50,865 nucleotides of DNA from an uncultured Alphaproteobacteria bacterium (GCA_902587565.1 CACILT010000002.1:132884-183748), one strand, 5' to 3'. Shown: positions 35,272 to 44,252, numbered from the stretch's first letter. A program made the numbers and translations. Notes: generated from the letters alone by a model not told the origin.

Positions 35272-36099
35272 TTTAATATTATTATTTTCAGCAACTGCTA
35301 CCCATAAATTTGGATAAGTTTTAAGAAAAGAATTTTTTGCATTTTCAGCTGTAAGTTTATTTTCAAAAACTGAAAAAATACATGATCCACTACCTGTTAG
35401 TCTTGTAAAAATAGTATCTTCTAAATTATCCATCTTATTATAAATAGAATTAAAATCAGGCTCGAGTTTTTTAATTACTTTTTCAAAATCATTCCCGTTA
35501 TCGTTATCATTAATTTCTTCAATATCTTCCTCGACATTATAATCAAAATCAGAAGGAATGAATGTGTCGTACATTTTTTTTGTGGAGCAATTAAAATTAG
35601 GTTTTGTTATTAAGAAAAAATATTTTGGAAAGACAATATTTGAAATTAAGTCTCCCCTTCCTCTTACCAAACTATCGTGTTGATTAAGAAAGAAAGGAAT
35701 ATCAGAACCTAAATCTGTATAGTCAAAAATATTTTTTTTATTAATAATTTCTAGATTTTCTAGGATCTTTATTACTGTTGCTGCATTTGAAGATGCCGAG
35801 CCCAATCCAGCTTGATAGGGAAAGTTTTTTGTAATTGAAAACGAAATGTTGGGAGGCGAAATATTCAAAAAACTAAATATTTTTTTTATAATACAATCAT
35901 CAAATATATTATTTTCTGGAGCAAATGCACCCCTGTATTCAATATTGAATTGATTGCTTGGCTTTACCTCTATTTCATCACATAAATTAATACTGGTTAT
36001 TCCTGTTCTAATATTATGATAATTATCTTCTCTTCGATTTAAAATTTTAAGAAATAAATTTATTTTTGCAGGTGATTTCTCAGTAATACTATTAACCAT
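35266..36099 (-). CDS. ispE: 4-diphosphocytidyl-2-C-methyl-D-erythritol kinase
   Basis: This GHMP kinase of the non-mevalonate isoprenoid pathway has 277 residues. SPAKINLFLKIL is at the N-terminus, the ATP-binding YQAGLGSASSNAATV lies near 90-104, and RLTGSGSCIFSVF is near the C-terminus. Length is normal. It overlaps the upstream TPR gene by 8 nt. This is where the housekeeping stretch begins after the catabolic clusters. Confidence 0.92.
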   Translation of the reverse strand: MVNSITEKSPAKINLFLKILNRREDNYHNIRTGITSINLCDEIEVKPSNQFNIEYRGAFAPENNIFDDCIIKKIFSFLNISPPNISFSITKNFPYQAGLGSASSNAATVIKILENLEIINKKNIFDYTDLGSDIPFFLNQHDSLVRGRGDLISNIVFPKYFFLITKPNFNCSTKKMYDTFIPSDFDYNVEEDIEEINDNDNGNDFEKVIKKLEPDFNSIYNKMDNLEDTIFTRLTGSGSCIFSVFENKLTAENAKNSFLKTYPNLWVAVAENNNIKL

Positions 36100-37399
36100 T
36101 AAATTTTTCTAATTTAATTTTAACATTTTCTTCAATTTCATCTTCAGGTTCAGCTAATTCTAGTGCTTGTTGCCAGAAATGAATAGCTTCTCTTTTTCTA
36201 TTCATAGCATAATAAATATCTCCTAGGTGGTCTAGAGATATTGCTTCACCTGGCGCAATATCTATTACCATTTCCATTAAACGAGCAGCTTCTGAAAGAT
36301 TATTTTTTTTAAAATGTGCCCACGCAAGACTGTCAATAATATAGAAACTTTCAGGGTTAGCTTCATACGCTTCTTCTAACATTTGCAAAGAACGATCTAA
36401 TTTCATTTCTCTTTCAACCCAACCATAAGCAAGATAATTTAATACATTTGGACTATCAGGTTTTATTTCAAGTGATTTTAAAAAATCTTTTTCTGCTAAA
36501 TCCCAATTACCTAATTGTTCAAAACATATACCTCTCATATAATGTATATTCCAAACGTCACCGCGGTTTTCTTCAATCATCTGGTTATAAATTGATAAAG
36601 CTAAATCATATTTTTTATTGTACCGATAAAAATCACCAAGAATTTTTTTAAGAGAATAATTGTTATTGTTATTTTGAAGTATAGATAAAATTTTATTTTC
36701 AGCATCTTCATATGAACTATTATATAAATAATTTATTGCTAAACTACTTTGTGCATCTAAATAATATGGACTTTCCTTCCCTATCTTCTCAAAAGTATCT
36801 CTTGCCACTTCGAATTGACCAACTTGATCAAATAGTTCAGCCTTAATAATTATTGCTCTTTCATTTTTTGGATCAATTAATTTGGCAAGTGAAGTATAAA
36901 ATAATAAAAAATTATAATTTAATCGTCTTTGCTCATTGTTTGAAAAAGATGATGCCACAATTTCAACAAGTGAACGACTAATGGTAGTACCATCCTTAAG
37001 TCTATTATTTGTGAAGAAAATAAAATCTAGTAATTCATTTGGTTGGTCTAAATTATCTCGTAATTCTTTTATCTGATTAAATTTTTTATCTAAAAATAAG
37101 GATGAAATTTTAATTATATATGCTTCTTGATTATTTTTGTTTTTTTCCAAAATCTTATTAGCAATATCTTTGGCTAAATTAATGTCTTCGGTAACAATCG
37201 CCGCTATTGCTTTATCAAGTAGTTGGTCTTGAGATAGTTTTATTTTATCGGCATTAAAATTCAATAATGTTGCAGGATAATCATAATTTTTAAAGGCTAG
37301 TTGTGAGATTAAAAAGTTAGAACTACTTGTTGCAAAAACACTAGTATTGAAGGAGATAAGAAGACAATAAAAAAAACATTTTTTAATCAAATTAATCAT
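36092..37399 (-). CDS. TPR-repeat protein, exported
   Basis: This 435-residue protein has an N-terminal signal (hydrophobic FFYCLLISFNTSVFA, cleavage after VFA). It is followed by helical tetratricopeptide repeats throughout, clearest near residues 255-420, for example WDLAEKDFLKSLEIKPDSPN and REAIHFWQQALELA. It is a likely periplasmic or lipoprotein-like scaffold. A TPR gene next to ispE is, to my knowledge, common in alphaproteobacteria. It is divergent from the UDG gene across 47 bp. Confidence 0.85.
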   Translation of the reverse strand: MINLIKKCFFYCLLISFNTSVFATSSSNFLISQLAFKNYDYPATLLNFNADKIKLSQDQLLDKAIAAIVTEDINLAKDIANKILEKNKNNQEAYIIKISSLFLDKKFNQIKELRDNLDQPNELLDFIFFTNNRLKDGTTISRSLVEIVASSFSNNEQRRLNYNFLLFYTSLAKLIDPKNERAIIIKAELFDQVGQFEVARDTFEKIGKESPYYLDAQSSLAINYLYNSSYEDAENKILSILQNNNNNYSLKKILGDFYRYNKKYDLALSIYNQMIEENRGDVWNIHYMRGICFEQLGNWDLAEKDFLKSLEIKPDSPNVLNYLAYGWVEREMKLDRSLQMLEEAYEANPESFYIIDSLAWAHFKKNNLSEAARLMEMVIDIAPGEAISLDHLGDIYYAMNRKREAIHFWQQALELAEPEDEIEENVKIKLEKFNG

Positions 37400-37446
37400 T
37401 TTAAATATACTAGAGTTGCACTATGAATAGATAATTGTAATTTTGC

Positions 37447-38157
37447 ATGAATCAATCAAATAAAAAAAATTTAGAATTCATAGTTAATTCTGGAGTAAAC
37501 TATTTTCTTCAAGATTCTCCAAGAAACTGGTTTGAAAATGAGAAAAAATCTGAATTACCTGATCCCAATATCAATGCTGGGGATAAAAAAAAGAAAATTG
37601 ATGATGTGATTAAAGACCTTAAAGATCACAAATCTAATCTTCAAAAAACTGCAAAAAATTTAGTTGTCTATGATGGAAATTTAAATGCAAAAGTTATGTT
37701 AATTGGTGAGGCTCCAGGAAGGGATGAGGATCAGCAAGGTATTCCATTTGTTGGCAGAGCCGGGCAACTATTAAATAAAATGCTTTTAGCAATTAATTTA
37801 CAAAGAGAAGACGTCTATATTACTAATGTTGTTAATTGGCGTCCACCTGATAATAGAACTCCCAATGATGAAGAAATTTTAGAATTCTTGCCATTTTTAC
37901 AAAGACAAATTGATATTGTTAAGCCGAAATTTATCTTCCTATTAGGAGGTGTTGCAGCAAAAGCAATTTTATCAACGCCTCTAGCCCTTGGAAAACTGAG
38001 AGGTAAATGGCATGAATACAAATCAATGAATTTAGATGGATCAATTCCTACCATAGCTTCCTATCATCCTGCTTTTTTACTTCGATCTCCTCAGTATAAA
38101 AAGCACTCTTGGGAAGATTTACAAATGCTACAAGAAAAGTTGAAAAATGTATCATAA
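37447..38157 (+). CDS. Uracil-DNA glycosylase, family-4-like, lacking Fe-S cysteines
   Basis: The product removes uracil from DNA. The 236-residue protein has GEAPGRDEDQQG at 87-98, FVGRAGQLL at 101-109, ITNVVNWRPPDNRTPN and the late SYHPAFLLRSP. Family 4 enzymes normally have four cysteines that hold a 4Fe-4S cluster. This protein has no cysteine at all: the usual KCRPP reads NWRPP, and the N-terminal CxxC region is replaced. Alphaproteobacterial relatives with a reduced cysteine set exist, from memory. It overlaps the transglycosylase gene by 11 nt. Confidence 0.88.
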   Translation: MNQSNKKNLEFIVNSGVNYFLQDSPRNWFENEKKSELPDPNINAGDKKKKIDDVIKDLKDHKSNLQKTAKNLVVYDGNLNAKVMLIGEAPGRDEDQQGIPFVGRAGQLLNKMLLAINLQREDVYITNVVNWRPPDNRTPNDEEILEFLPFLQRQIDIVKPKFIFLLGGVAAKAILSTPLALGKLRGKWHEYKSMNLDGSIPTIASYHPAFLLRSPQYKKHSWEDLQMLQEKLKNVS

Positions 38158-39892
38158 AAAATTTTTGATTTTTTGTTTTTTTATATTCTTTATAATTTTT
38201 TCAAAACAAATCTATGCTTACCAAGAAGATATAGTCACCAAATACGATAATATATTCTCATCAAAAGTGCTAAGTGAAGAAGATGTTTATAACTATCAAC
38301 AAGCATACAAGTTTCAAGAAATTTGCAAATGGAAAAGTGCAAACAATTTTATTTTAAAAATTAAAAATAAATCTTTACTAGGACACATTTATGCACAAAA
38401 GTTTTTGCATCCGAATTGTTATCGATCAAAGTATTTAGAACTATATTATTGGCTTAAAAAATATAATGACCACCCACAGGCAAAACAAATTTATAAATTA
38501 GCTATTCGAAGAATGCCAGAGGGTTATAAAAGCCCGACTAAACCAAGCATTCCAATTGGAATAGAGTCAGAACAGGTAACCAGTAAAAAGACTAGTAAAT
38601 ATAAAAACTCTAAAAAACTCTCTAACAATCAAAGAGCTGAGAAAAGAAAATTAATTAACGGAATTAAATCAAGAGTTAACAAAGGATGGCCAACGGGTGC
38701 AGTACAACTATTAAATCAAAGAGATGTAGATCTATTATTAGATCAAGTTGAGATAGATCAACAAAAAGAATTAATAGCGAAAGGATATTTCTTAGCAAAT
38801 AAAAATGATTTAGCAATTCAATATGCTTCTGAAGCTCTTGTTAATTCTGCTAAATATGTTCCTTATGCAGCGTGGACAGCCGGTCTATGTTCTTGGAGAT
38901 TAGAAAAATATGAAGATGCTGCAAAATATTTTTCTCTCTTTTCGATTAGTTTAAAAGATGATGCGTGGCATCAAACATCAGGTAGTTTTTGGACAGCTAG
39001 ATCATATGCAAAACTTGGTCGCTATGATGATATTAATTTTTGGTTAAAAAGAGCATCAAATAATCCAAATAGTTTTTATGGAATGCTTGCACTAGAAATT
39101 TTAGGAGTTGATAAAAAAATTGAATGGGTAGAGCATACTGATCTTAATAAAAACAATAGTACTATTTTAAATATACCAGCAGGAAAAAGAATACAAACAC
39201 TGATACAAGTTGGATTTGCTGATGAATTAGAAAAGGAAATTGTTTATATCAATTCTATTTTAAATAAGGAAATAGCAAAGGAGTCTATTCAAATTGCTGA
39301 AAATTTTGATCTTGCCTATACTCAATTAAAAATTGTAAATAAGCTGGAAAATTTTGGTATGGATGTCCCAACCTATCTCTACTACCCTACTAGTGTGTGG
39401 AAGCCTCGAGATGGTTTCAAATTAGAAAAAGAATTACTCCATGCGTTCATGCATCAAGAATCAATGTTTAACATAAAGGCAAAAAGTAAAGACGGAGCTA
39501 TAGGTTTAATGCAGGTATTACCTTCAACAGCAAAATTTATTACCAAAAGTAAAGATGTAAAAAGAAGCAATAGTAATATTCTTAAAAATCCCGAAATAAA
39601 TCTAGAGGTTGGACAAGAATACTTAACGTATCTTCTTGATCTAGAGCAAGTTTCAAGAAATCTTATATTTCTCGCAGCAGCTTATAATGGTGGTCCAGGC
39701 AATTTACAAAAATGGAAAAATGAAACAAATTATATGGAAGACTCACTCTTTTTTATGGAAAGTATTCCATCAAGAGAAACAAGGTGGTTCATAGAAAAAA
39801 TCCTTACAAAATATTGGATTTACCAAAATAAAAACAATAAAGAAATGCGTTCTCTAAAAATGCTAGCAAATGGAAATGATCCGCTTTATTAA
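38147..39892 (+). CDS. Soluble lytic murein transglycosylase
   Basis: This 581-residue exported protein has an N-terminal hydrophobic signal (FLIFCFFIFFIIF, cleavage near YA). A long helical superhelix region follows. The C-terminal SLT domain carries the catalytic glutamate in HAFMHQESMFN, then GAIGLMQVLPSTA and AAYNGGPGN. It cuts peptidoglycan glycan strands in the periplasm. It overlaps the UDG gene and precedes moaB by 6 bp, in one plus-strand unit that ends with rnhB. Confidence 0.92.
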   Translation: MYHKKFLIFCFFIFFIIFSKQIYAYQEDIVTKYDNIFSSKVLSEEDVYNYQQAYKFQEICKWKSANNFILKIKNKSLLGHIYAQKFLHPNCYRSKYLELYYWLKKYNDHPQAKQIYKLAIRRMPEGYKSPTKPSIPIGIESEQVTSKKTSKYKNSKKLSNNQRAEKRKLINGIKSRVNKGWPTGAVQLLNQRDVDLLLDQVEIDQQKELIAKGYFLANKNDLAIQYASEALVNSAKYVPYAAWTAGLCSWRLEKYEDAAKYFSLFSISLKDDAWHQTSGSFWTARSYAKLGRYDDINFWLKRASNNPNSFYGMLALEILGVDKKIEWVEHTDLNKNNSTILNIPAGKRIQTLIQVGFADELEKEIVYINSILNKEIAKESIQIAENFDLAYTQLKIVNKLENFGMDVPTYLYYPTSVWKPRDGFKLEKELLHAFMHQESMFNIKAKSKDGAIGLMQVLPSTAKFITKSKDVKRSNSNILKNPEINLEVGQEYLTYLLDLEQVSRNLIFLAAAYNGGPGNLQKWKNETNYMEDSLFFMESIPSRETRWFIEKILTKYWIYQNKNNKEMRSLKMLANGNDPLY

Positions 39893-39898
39893 TAGGTC

Positions 39899-40426
39899 AT
39901 GCCAATTGATACTTCTCTAGATTTTGTTTCCATAAATATTGCTGTTATTACTATTTCAGATTCAAGAACTAAAGAAAATGATACATCTGGTGATACATTA
40001 GAAAAGCGTATTACTGATGCTGGTCATAAAATGATTAAACGTACAATTATCCCAGATGATGTTTCTCAAATAAAAGATACCTTAGATACAATATCAAAAG
40101 AAAAAGAGATTGATTGCATTATTACAACTGGTGGGACTGGACTCACAGGAAGAGATACAACACCGGAAGCTGTAAATGCTATTGCAAGTAAACATATCGA
40201 TGGATTTGGGGAATTATTTCGCCAAGTTAGTTTTGAAAAAATTGGTACGTCGGCAATTCAATCACGAGCAGTTGCAGCCTTAATAAATAGTACTTATGTT
40301 TTTTGTTTACCCGGATCAACAGGTGCATGCAAAGATGGCTGGGATGAAATTTTACAATATCAATTAGATATTAGACATAAGCCATGTAACTTTGTTGAAA
40401 TCATGCCAAGATTAAATGAAAAATAG
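39899..40426 (+). CDS. moaB: Molybdenum cofactor biosynthesis protein MoaB
   Basis: This 175-residue MoaB/MogA-fold protein takes part in molybdopterin adenylylation. ITISDSRTKENDTSGD near the N-terminus, TTGGTGLTGRDTTPEAV near 80-96 and CLPGSTGACKDGWDEIL near 139-155 are the family motifs. Its stop codon overlaps the GTG start of rnhB by 1 nt (TAGTG). Sited between a transglycosylase and rnhB, it probably shares their transcript. Confidence 0.92.
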   Translation: MPIDTSLDFVSINIAVITISDSRTKENDTSGDTLEKRITDAGHKMIKRTIIPDDVSQIKDTLDTISKEKEIDCIITTGGTGLTGRDTTPEAVNAIASKHIDGFGELFRQVSFEKIGTSAIQSRAVAALINSTYVFCLPGSTGACKDGWDEILQYQLDIRHKPCNFVEIMPRLNEK

Positions 40427-41040
40427 TGACTGATTTTTCTATAGAGAAATCAATTGATGGGCCTGTTATTGGTTTGGATGAAGTTGGCAGGGGTCCATTA
40501 GCGGGCCCTGTGGTGAGTTGTGGATGTTATTATTCTAATTATGATGATTTAGAATCAGAAATACCTATAACTGATTCAAAGAAACATACAGCAAAACAAA
40601 GAGAAAAATTATTTTTATTTTTTAAAAAATTAAAAAAAGAAAAAAAACTTCAATATCACTTGGGGTATGCGAGTGTCGAAGAAATAGATGAAATTAATAT
40701 TTTGGAAGCAACAAAACTATCGATGAAAAGAGTAATAGATAAATTTAATTTTGAAAATCCATATCTTATTATTGATGGAAACTTTTCATTAAATTATCAA
40801 AATGAAAAATCTATAATAGGTGGCGATAGAAAATCTTTATCGATTGCAAGTGCATCTATTATTGCAAAAGTTCACCGTGATCGACTGATGAGTATTCTTG
40901 ATAACAAGTTTACATTTTATGATTGGAAAAAAAATGCTGGTTATGGAACTAAAAAACATATTGATGCAATACATAAACACGGTGTAACTCAATTTCACCG
41001 AAAATCGTTTGAACCAATTAAATCGTTATTAAAAAAATAA
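40426..41040 (+). CDS. rnhB: Ribonuclease HII
   Basis: This enzyme cleaves RNA in RNA/DNA hybrids and excises misincorporated ribonucleotides. The 204-residue protein has GLDEVGRGPLAGPVV at 16-30 with the metal-binding Asp-Glu. IIDGN near 120 and SIASASIIAKVHRDR, typical of RnhB, follow. The start is GTG. An rnhB-ccrM neighbourhood is common in alphaproteobacteria, which supports the taxonomic guess. Confidence 0.93.
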   Translation: MTDFSIEKSIDGPVIGLDEVGRGPLAGPVVSCGCYYSNYDDLESEIPITDSKKHTAKQREKLFLFFKKLKKEKKLQYHLGYASVEEIDEINILEATKLSMKRVIDKFNFENPYLIIDGNFSLNYQNEKSIIGGDRKSLSIASASIIAKVHRDRLMSILDNKFTFYDWKKNAGYGTKKHIDAIHKHGVTQFHRKSFEPIKSLLKK

Positions 41041-41128
41041 ATTGTCCAAATTTATCCATGCAAAGAATGCATACCAAATATTATTTTATTATGCTTCAAA
41101 AAGATGCGACAAATACTAAATATATATT

Positions 41129-41188
41129 ATGTTTCATCATTCCTCCCATTTGATGAACTATTCCAGGGGTCTTCGGACCCCTTTTTTT
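41129..41188 (+). ncRNA. Candidate small RNA with anti-Shine-Dalgarno loop
   Basis: Between rnhB and ccrM a 7-bp hairpin (41133-41139 with 41151-41157) exposes the 11-nt loop TTCCTCCCATT. The loop contains CCTCC, complementary to a Shine-Dalgarno core. Nine bases on starts the GC-rich terminator. A -10-like TATATT lies at 41123-41128. Short alphaproteobacterial sRNAs with CCUCC-type loops regulate translation of ABC transporter and other mRNAs. No sequence family is claimed; the call rests on structure. Confidence 0.5.
41166..41188 (+). terminator. Rho-independent terminator with TTCG tetraloop
   Basis: GGGGTC (41166-41171) pairs with GACCCC (41176-41181) around a TTCG tetraloop and runs into seven T. 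This is the clearest GC-rich hairpin of the window apart from the one at 6653. It would end either the rnhB transcript or the candidate sRNA immediately upstream, before the ccrM promoter. Confidence 0.92.
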
Positions 41189-41226
41189 ATGTTTTTGGCC
41201 AGATTTTAAGGTTATCCCTACCTAAA

Positions 41227-41324
41227 GATTCATCCTGTTGATAACTCAATTGACCTGATTCCATATCTGCTTAAAGATTCTTTTTATCAATTATGAAGAA
41301 AAATCAAATTATTTTGGGTGATTC
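41227..41324 (+). promoter_or_regulatory. Cluster of four GANTC (CcrM target) sites at the ccrM promoter
   Basis: GATTC occurs at 41227-41231, 41257-41261, 41276-41280 and 41320-41324. Three are in the 66 bp upstream of the ccrM start codon and one is just inside the gene. GANTC is the CcrM methylation target, and in Caulobacter methylation of sites in the ccrM leader affects its own expression. Autoregulation is therefore plausible here (inference). Confidence 0.55.
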
Positions 41325-42363
41325 CATTAAGGTAATGAAAAAATTAAAAGATCATTCGGTTGATCTTATTTTTGCTGATCCACCCTATAATCTTCAATTA
41401 AAGGATACATTATACAGACCTGATCAAACAACGGTCGAAGCTGTTACACAAGATTGGGATAAATTTAGTACCTATAAAGAATATGATCAATTTACAAATT
41501 CATGGCTTAGTGAATGTAAACGTGTTTTAAAAAAAGGTGGAGCGCTTTGGGTCATAGGAAGTTATCATAATATATTACGAGTTGGTTCTACAATCCAAAA
41601 TGAAGGCTTATGGATTTTAAATGATATTATTTGGCATAAAACAAATCCCATGCCAAACTTTCGTGGTACACGTTTTACAAATGCGCATGAAACACTGTTA
41701 TGGTGCACAACATCAAGAGAAGCAAAGTACATATTTAACTATCAAAACCTTAAAGAATTAAACGAAGGTAAACAAATGCGTAGTGACTGGTATATTCCTA
41801 TTTGTTCAGGTAAAGAAAGATTACGTAAAAATAATAACCAACGATCACATCCAACACAAAAACCAGAAGCTTTACTCTACCGAATTTTATTAGCCTCAAC
41901 AAACAAAGGTGATCTTGTTCTAGATCCATTTTCTGGAAGTGGAACAACTGCTGTTGTTGCAAAAAAATTACAGCGTAACTTTATTGGCATAGAAAAAGAT
42001 AAAGATTACGTCAAACTTTCAAAAGAGAGATTAAAGAAAACCAAAGTATTAAAAGAAGATGTTGTCACTATTGCAAAAAGTAGAAAAGAATTACCAAAAG
42101 TTCCTTTTGGTGAATTAGTCGAACAAGGAATTATTCCACCAGGTGCCGTATTAACAGATAAAAAAGAACGCTTTAAAGCAACGGTCAGTATTGATGGAAC
42201 ACTTAAAATAAAAGACTTAACAGGCTCCATTCATCAAATGGGAGCAAAAATACAAGGACTACCAAGTTGTAATGGATGGGATTTTTGGCATGTAAAAGAT
42301 AAATCTAAATCGATCTTACTAGATGAAATAAGATCTAATTATCGAAAAGATAAACTGAATTAG
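41293..42363 (+). CDS. ccrM: Cell-cycle DNA adenine methyltransferase (GANTC-specific)
   Basis: This beta-class N6-adenine methyltransferase has 356 residues. The catalytic DPPY is at 29-32, and the target-recognition region is between it and the AdoMet motif [10 protein letters not shown] near 212. The C-terminal domain of about 90 residues ([15 protein letters not shown] ... [11 protein letters not shown]) is the RAMA extension that distinguishes CcrM from phage-type enzymes. It methylates GANTC and helps time the cell cycle in alphaproteobacteria. A decayed copy of its 3' end lies 485 bp downstream. Confidence 0.93.
   Translation: MKKNQIILGDSIKVMKKLKDHSVDLIFADPPYNLQLKDTLYRPDQTTVEAVTQDWDKFSTYKEYDQFTNSWLSECKRVLKKGGALWVIGSYHNILRVGSTIQNEGLWILNDIIWHKTNPMPNFRGTRFTNAHETLLWCTTSREAKYIFNYQNLKELNEGKQMRSDWYIPICSGKERLRKNNNQRSHPTQKPEALLYRILLASTNKGDLVLDPFSGSGTTAVVAKKLQRNFIGIEKDKDYVKLSKERLKKTKVLKEDVVTIAKSRKELPKVPFGELVEQGIIPPGAVLTDKKERFKATVSIDGTLKIKDLTGSIHQMGAKIQGLPSCNGWDFWHVKDKSKSILLDEIRSNYRKDKLN
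42280..42363 (+). repeat. Direct repeat, intact copy (3' end of ccrM)
   Basis: This 84-nt stretch ending at the ccrM stop is repeated in the same orientation at 42848-42930. The two share an exact 13-nt block at the left and an exact block of about 19 nt toward the right, with scattered changes and one net base deletion in the copy. The pair flanks the small secreted-protein gene. Confidence 0.85.
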
Positions 42364-42410
42364 TATTTTAATAGTGGGAAAAAATTAAAGAATAATTAAT
42401 TATAAATAAT

Positions 42411-42827
42411 ATGAATAAAGTATTACTTATTTTTATAATTTCATATTTTTTTTCATTACCAGCCTTAACACTAACAAATAAAGATTTTACAGATAAACAA
42501 TTACTATGTCCTAAATTATTATGGGGAGTTGAATTTATCTCTTCTAATAGAGTAAAAGTGATTGAAACAGATTTAAATAAGAAAACATCAATTAATGAAT
42601 ATTTCTATGATACTGATTTAGATCTATCATTTATTAACATATTCCAAAATGAAAATAATATTAGGGACAGAGTCTACTCTATTGAACTAAATACTCTAAG
42701 AGTTGATGTATGGGCAATGACAGGAGGAGGCTTTACTACAAGAGAAATGTTTCCCATGGGTTTGTGCGAATTTGTAGATAATGCTGATATTTTTTCCCAG
42801 ATAAAAAATTTAAAATCAAGCCAGTAA
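42411..42827 (+). CDS. Small exported protein of unknown function, flanked by ccrM-derived repeats
   Basis: I do not recognise this 138-residue protein. It has an N-terminal signal (LLIFIISYFFSLPALT). Two cysteines, in LLCPKLL and GLCEFVD, could form a disulfide after export. WAMTGGGFTTREMFPMG is a distinctive patch. It sits between ccrM and a degenerate duplicate of the ccrM tail, which suggests it was placed here by an insertion or by a tandem duplication that later decayed. The SD is not obvious. Confidence that it is a real gene rests on length, signal peptide and codon use like its neighbours. Confidence 0.65.
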   Translation: MNKVLLIFIISYFFSLPALTLTNKDFTDKQLLCPKLLWGVEFISSNRVKVIETDLNKKTSINEYFYDTDLDLSFINIFQNENNIRDRVYSIELNTLRVDVWAMTGGGFTTREMFPMGLCEFVDNADIFSQIKNLKSSQ

Positions 42828-42847
42828 ATTTAAACTTTCATCGGAGC

Positions 42848-42930
42848 GATTTTTGGCATGTTAAAAATAAATCTATCAACCCTTTCTATATGAAATAAGA
42901 TCTAATTACCGTAAAGATAAACTAAATTAA
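42848..42930 (+). pseudogene. Remnant duplicate of the ccrM 3' end
   Basis: Translated in the ccrM frame, this reads DFWHVKNKS, then diverges and hits a stop. The 3' part resumes similarity to ccrM nucleotides after a net 1-nt loss. It therefore encodes nothing functional. Its last few bases overlap the end of the convergent binding-protein gene. It marks an old recombination or insertion event downstream of ccrM. Confidence 0.85.
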
Positions 42931-44246
42931 TCTATAATAATTCTTGGTTCAAAAGGATGAAGTTTTTCTAAACGCTCAACTGACCAAAGATTATCTTCCG
43001 TGACTTGGTTTAAGGAATACATGCCCTCCACATCACCGTTAATATCAAAATCTAGCGACCCAGAAACACCCTCATAATTAATTTCAACACCTCGAAGAAG
43101 TAAAGCTCTAGCGGCCTCCCAACTTCCAGGTCCCATTTTGATTCCTGGTGGATTTGCAACACTTACTAGACTTTTAGATAAATCTTCTTTAGTAATATTA
43201 TTATGTGCTTGATGTTGTATAGTCAAAGCTGCTAACATCATTGTGTCAAAACTTATAGCTGAGTAGGGGGAATTAGGATCAACACCTGCATTCAACATTA
43301 TATTTGCGTAAGTTTGAAATTCTTCTGAACTTTGTGAAGTAGCTTGAGCAACAATAGTTGTATTTTCATTTAATTGGATAGGAATATAAGAATAGATTAA
43401 ATCTTTCACTTCATTCGTTAACATACTATCAGAACCATAATGATGTTTAAAAATGCCTGAAGTTTCTAGTTCTTGTAATCTAGTTAAAACAGTATTAACA
43501 AATTGTTCTAGTAAATTAACTGTTCGTTCATTTCCGTGAAGGAACATGACTAATCCTGGTTGATTATTCTCTATTGCAATATCAACAAAAGTATTAATGA
43601 AGTTTTGATTGATTAGTGTTTTATCAGTTAGCAAGGTATTAAATAACACTATACCTTCTTGTTCGGTATAAACTTTTAAAAAATTTTGAGCCAGTGTAGA
43701 ATTATAATTATCATCACCGTAGAGAAGAATTATTTCTCTTATGTTTTTAGATAGTAGATAATTGGCAATGGATGTTGATTGTTGAATATCAGAAGGAATA
43801 GTTCTAAAAAATAAATCATTATCTTCAATTGTTGAAAGTAACGGGTAACTAGCAGAAGAAGAAATCGTTAAAATATTGTCTGGAATAGTTGCTCGTTCAA
43901 TAACTTTAACAGCACTTGTTGAACACGTCGGTCCTAAAAGGATTTCTGGATCATTATTTTTTAAATAGGCATTTAAACTTTCTTCTGTTTTTGTAGGATC
44001 GCATCCTGTATCAATAGTATCAATTGATATAAGACCTCTTCCTACTATACCAATACCGTCCGCATTAATGGTTTCTACAGCAACTCTTTTTGCTTCTGCA
44101 ATTGCTTCAGCAATTTCACTAACAGGACCACTTTCTGCGTAAAGGGCTGCAATTTTTACTTCTGCGCTTACAAAGGTTGAGTAAAAAAATATAATCTTGA
44201 GGATAATTATCGTAAATATTTTCATTATGTGAGATGTTTTTATCAT
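42927..44246 (-). CDS. LivK/Leu-Ile-Val-type periplasmic binding protein in a two-partner secretion operon
   Basis: This 439-residue type I periplasmic binding protein has a signal peptide (FTIIILKIIFFYSTFVSA). ATG at 44246 or at 44225 may be the start. The mature part opens with VKIAALYAESGPVSE, and the GCDPTKTEE and LLGPTCSTSAVKV regions carry a likely disulfide. No permease or ATPase genes accompany it. It follows the TpsB gene by 6 nt, so it is the third gene of the secretion operon. A ligand sensor or accessory role for the secreted adhesin is conjecture. Confidence 0.85.
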   Translation of the reverse strand: MIKTSHIMKIFTIIILKIIFFYSTFVSAEVKIAALYAESGPVSEIAEAIAEAKRVAVETINADGIGIVGRGLISIDTIDTGCDPTKTEESLNAYLKNNDPEILLGPTCSTSAVKVIERATIPDNILTISSSASYPLLSTIEDNDLFFRTIPSDIQQSTSIANYLLSKNIREIILLYGDDNYNSTLAQNFLKVYTEQEGIVLFNTLLTDKTLINQNFINTFVDIAIENNQPGLVMFLHGNERTVNLLEQFVNTVLTRLQELETSGIFKHHYGSDSMLTNEVKDLIYSYIPIQLNENTTIVAQATSQSSEEFQTYANIMLNAGVDPNSPYSAISFDTMMLAALTIQHQAHNNITKEDLSKSLVSVANPPGIKMGPGSWEAARALLLRGVEINYEGVSGSLDFDINGDVEGMYSLNQVTEDNLWSVERLEKLHPFEPRIIID

Positions 44247-44252
44247 AAATTT

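Noticed and set aside
36448-36651. Open frame antisense to the TPR gene
   Set aside because: It lies wholly inside a well supported gene and has no recognisable features.
41058-41075. Small ATGCA/TGCAT hairpin after rnhB as a terminator
   Set aside because: The stem is only 5 bp and AT-rich and no T tract follows; the hairpin at 41166 is far better.
42927-44246. Assigning the LivK-type protein to a branched-chain amino acid importer
   Set aside because: No permease or ATPase genes are near and it is joined to the two-partner secretion genes instead.
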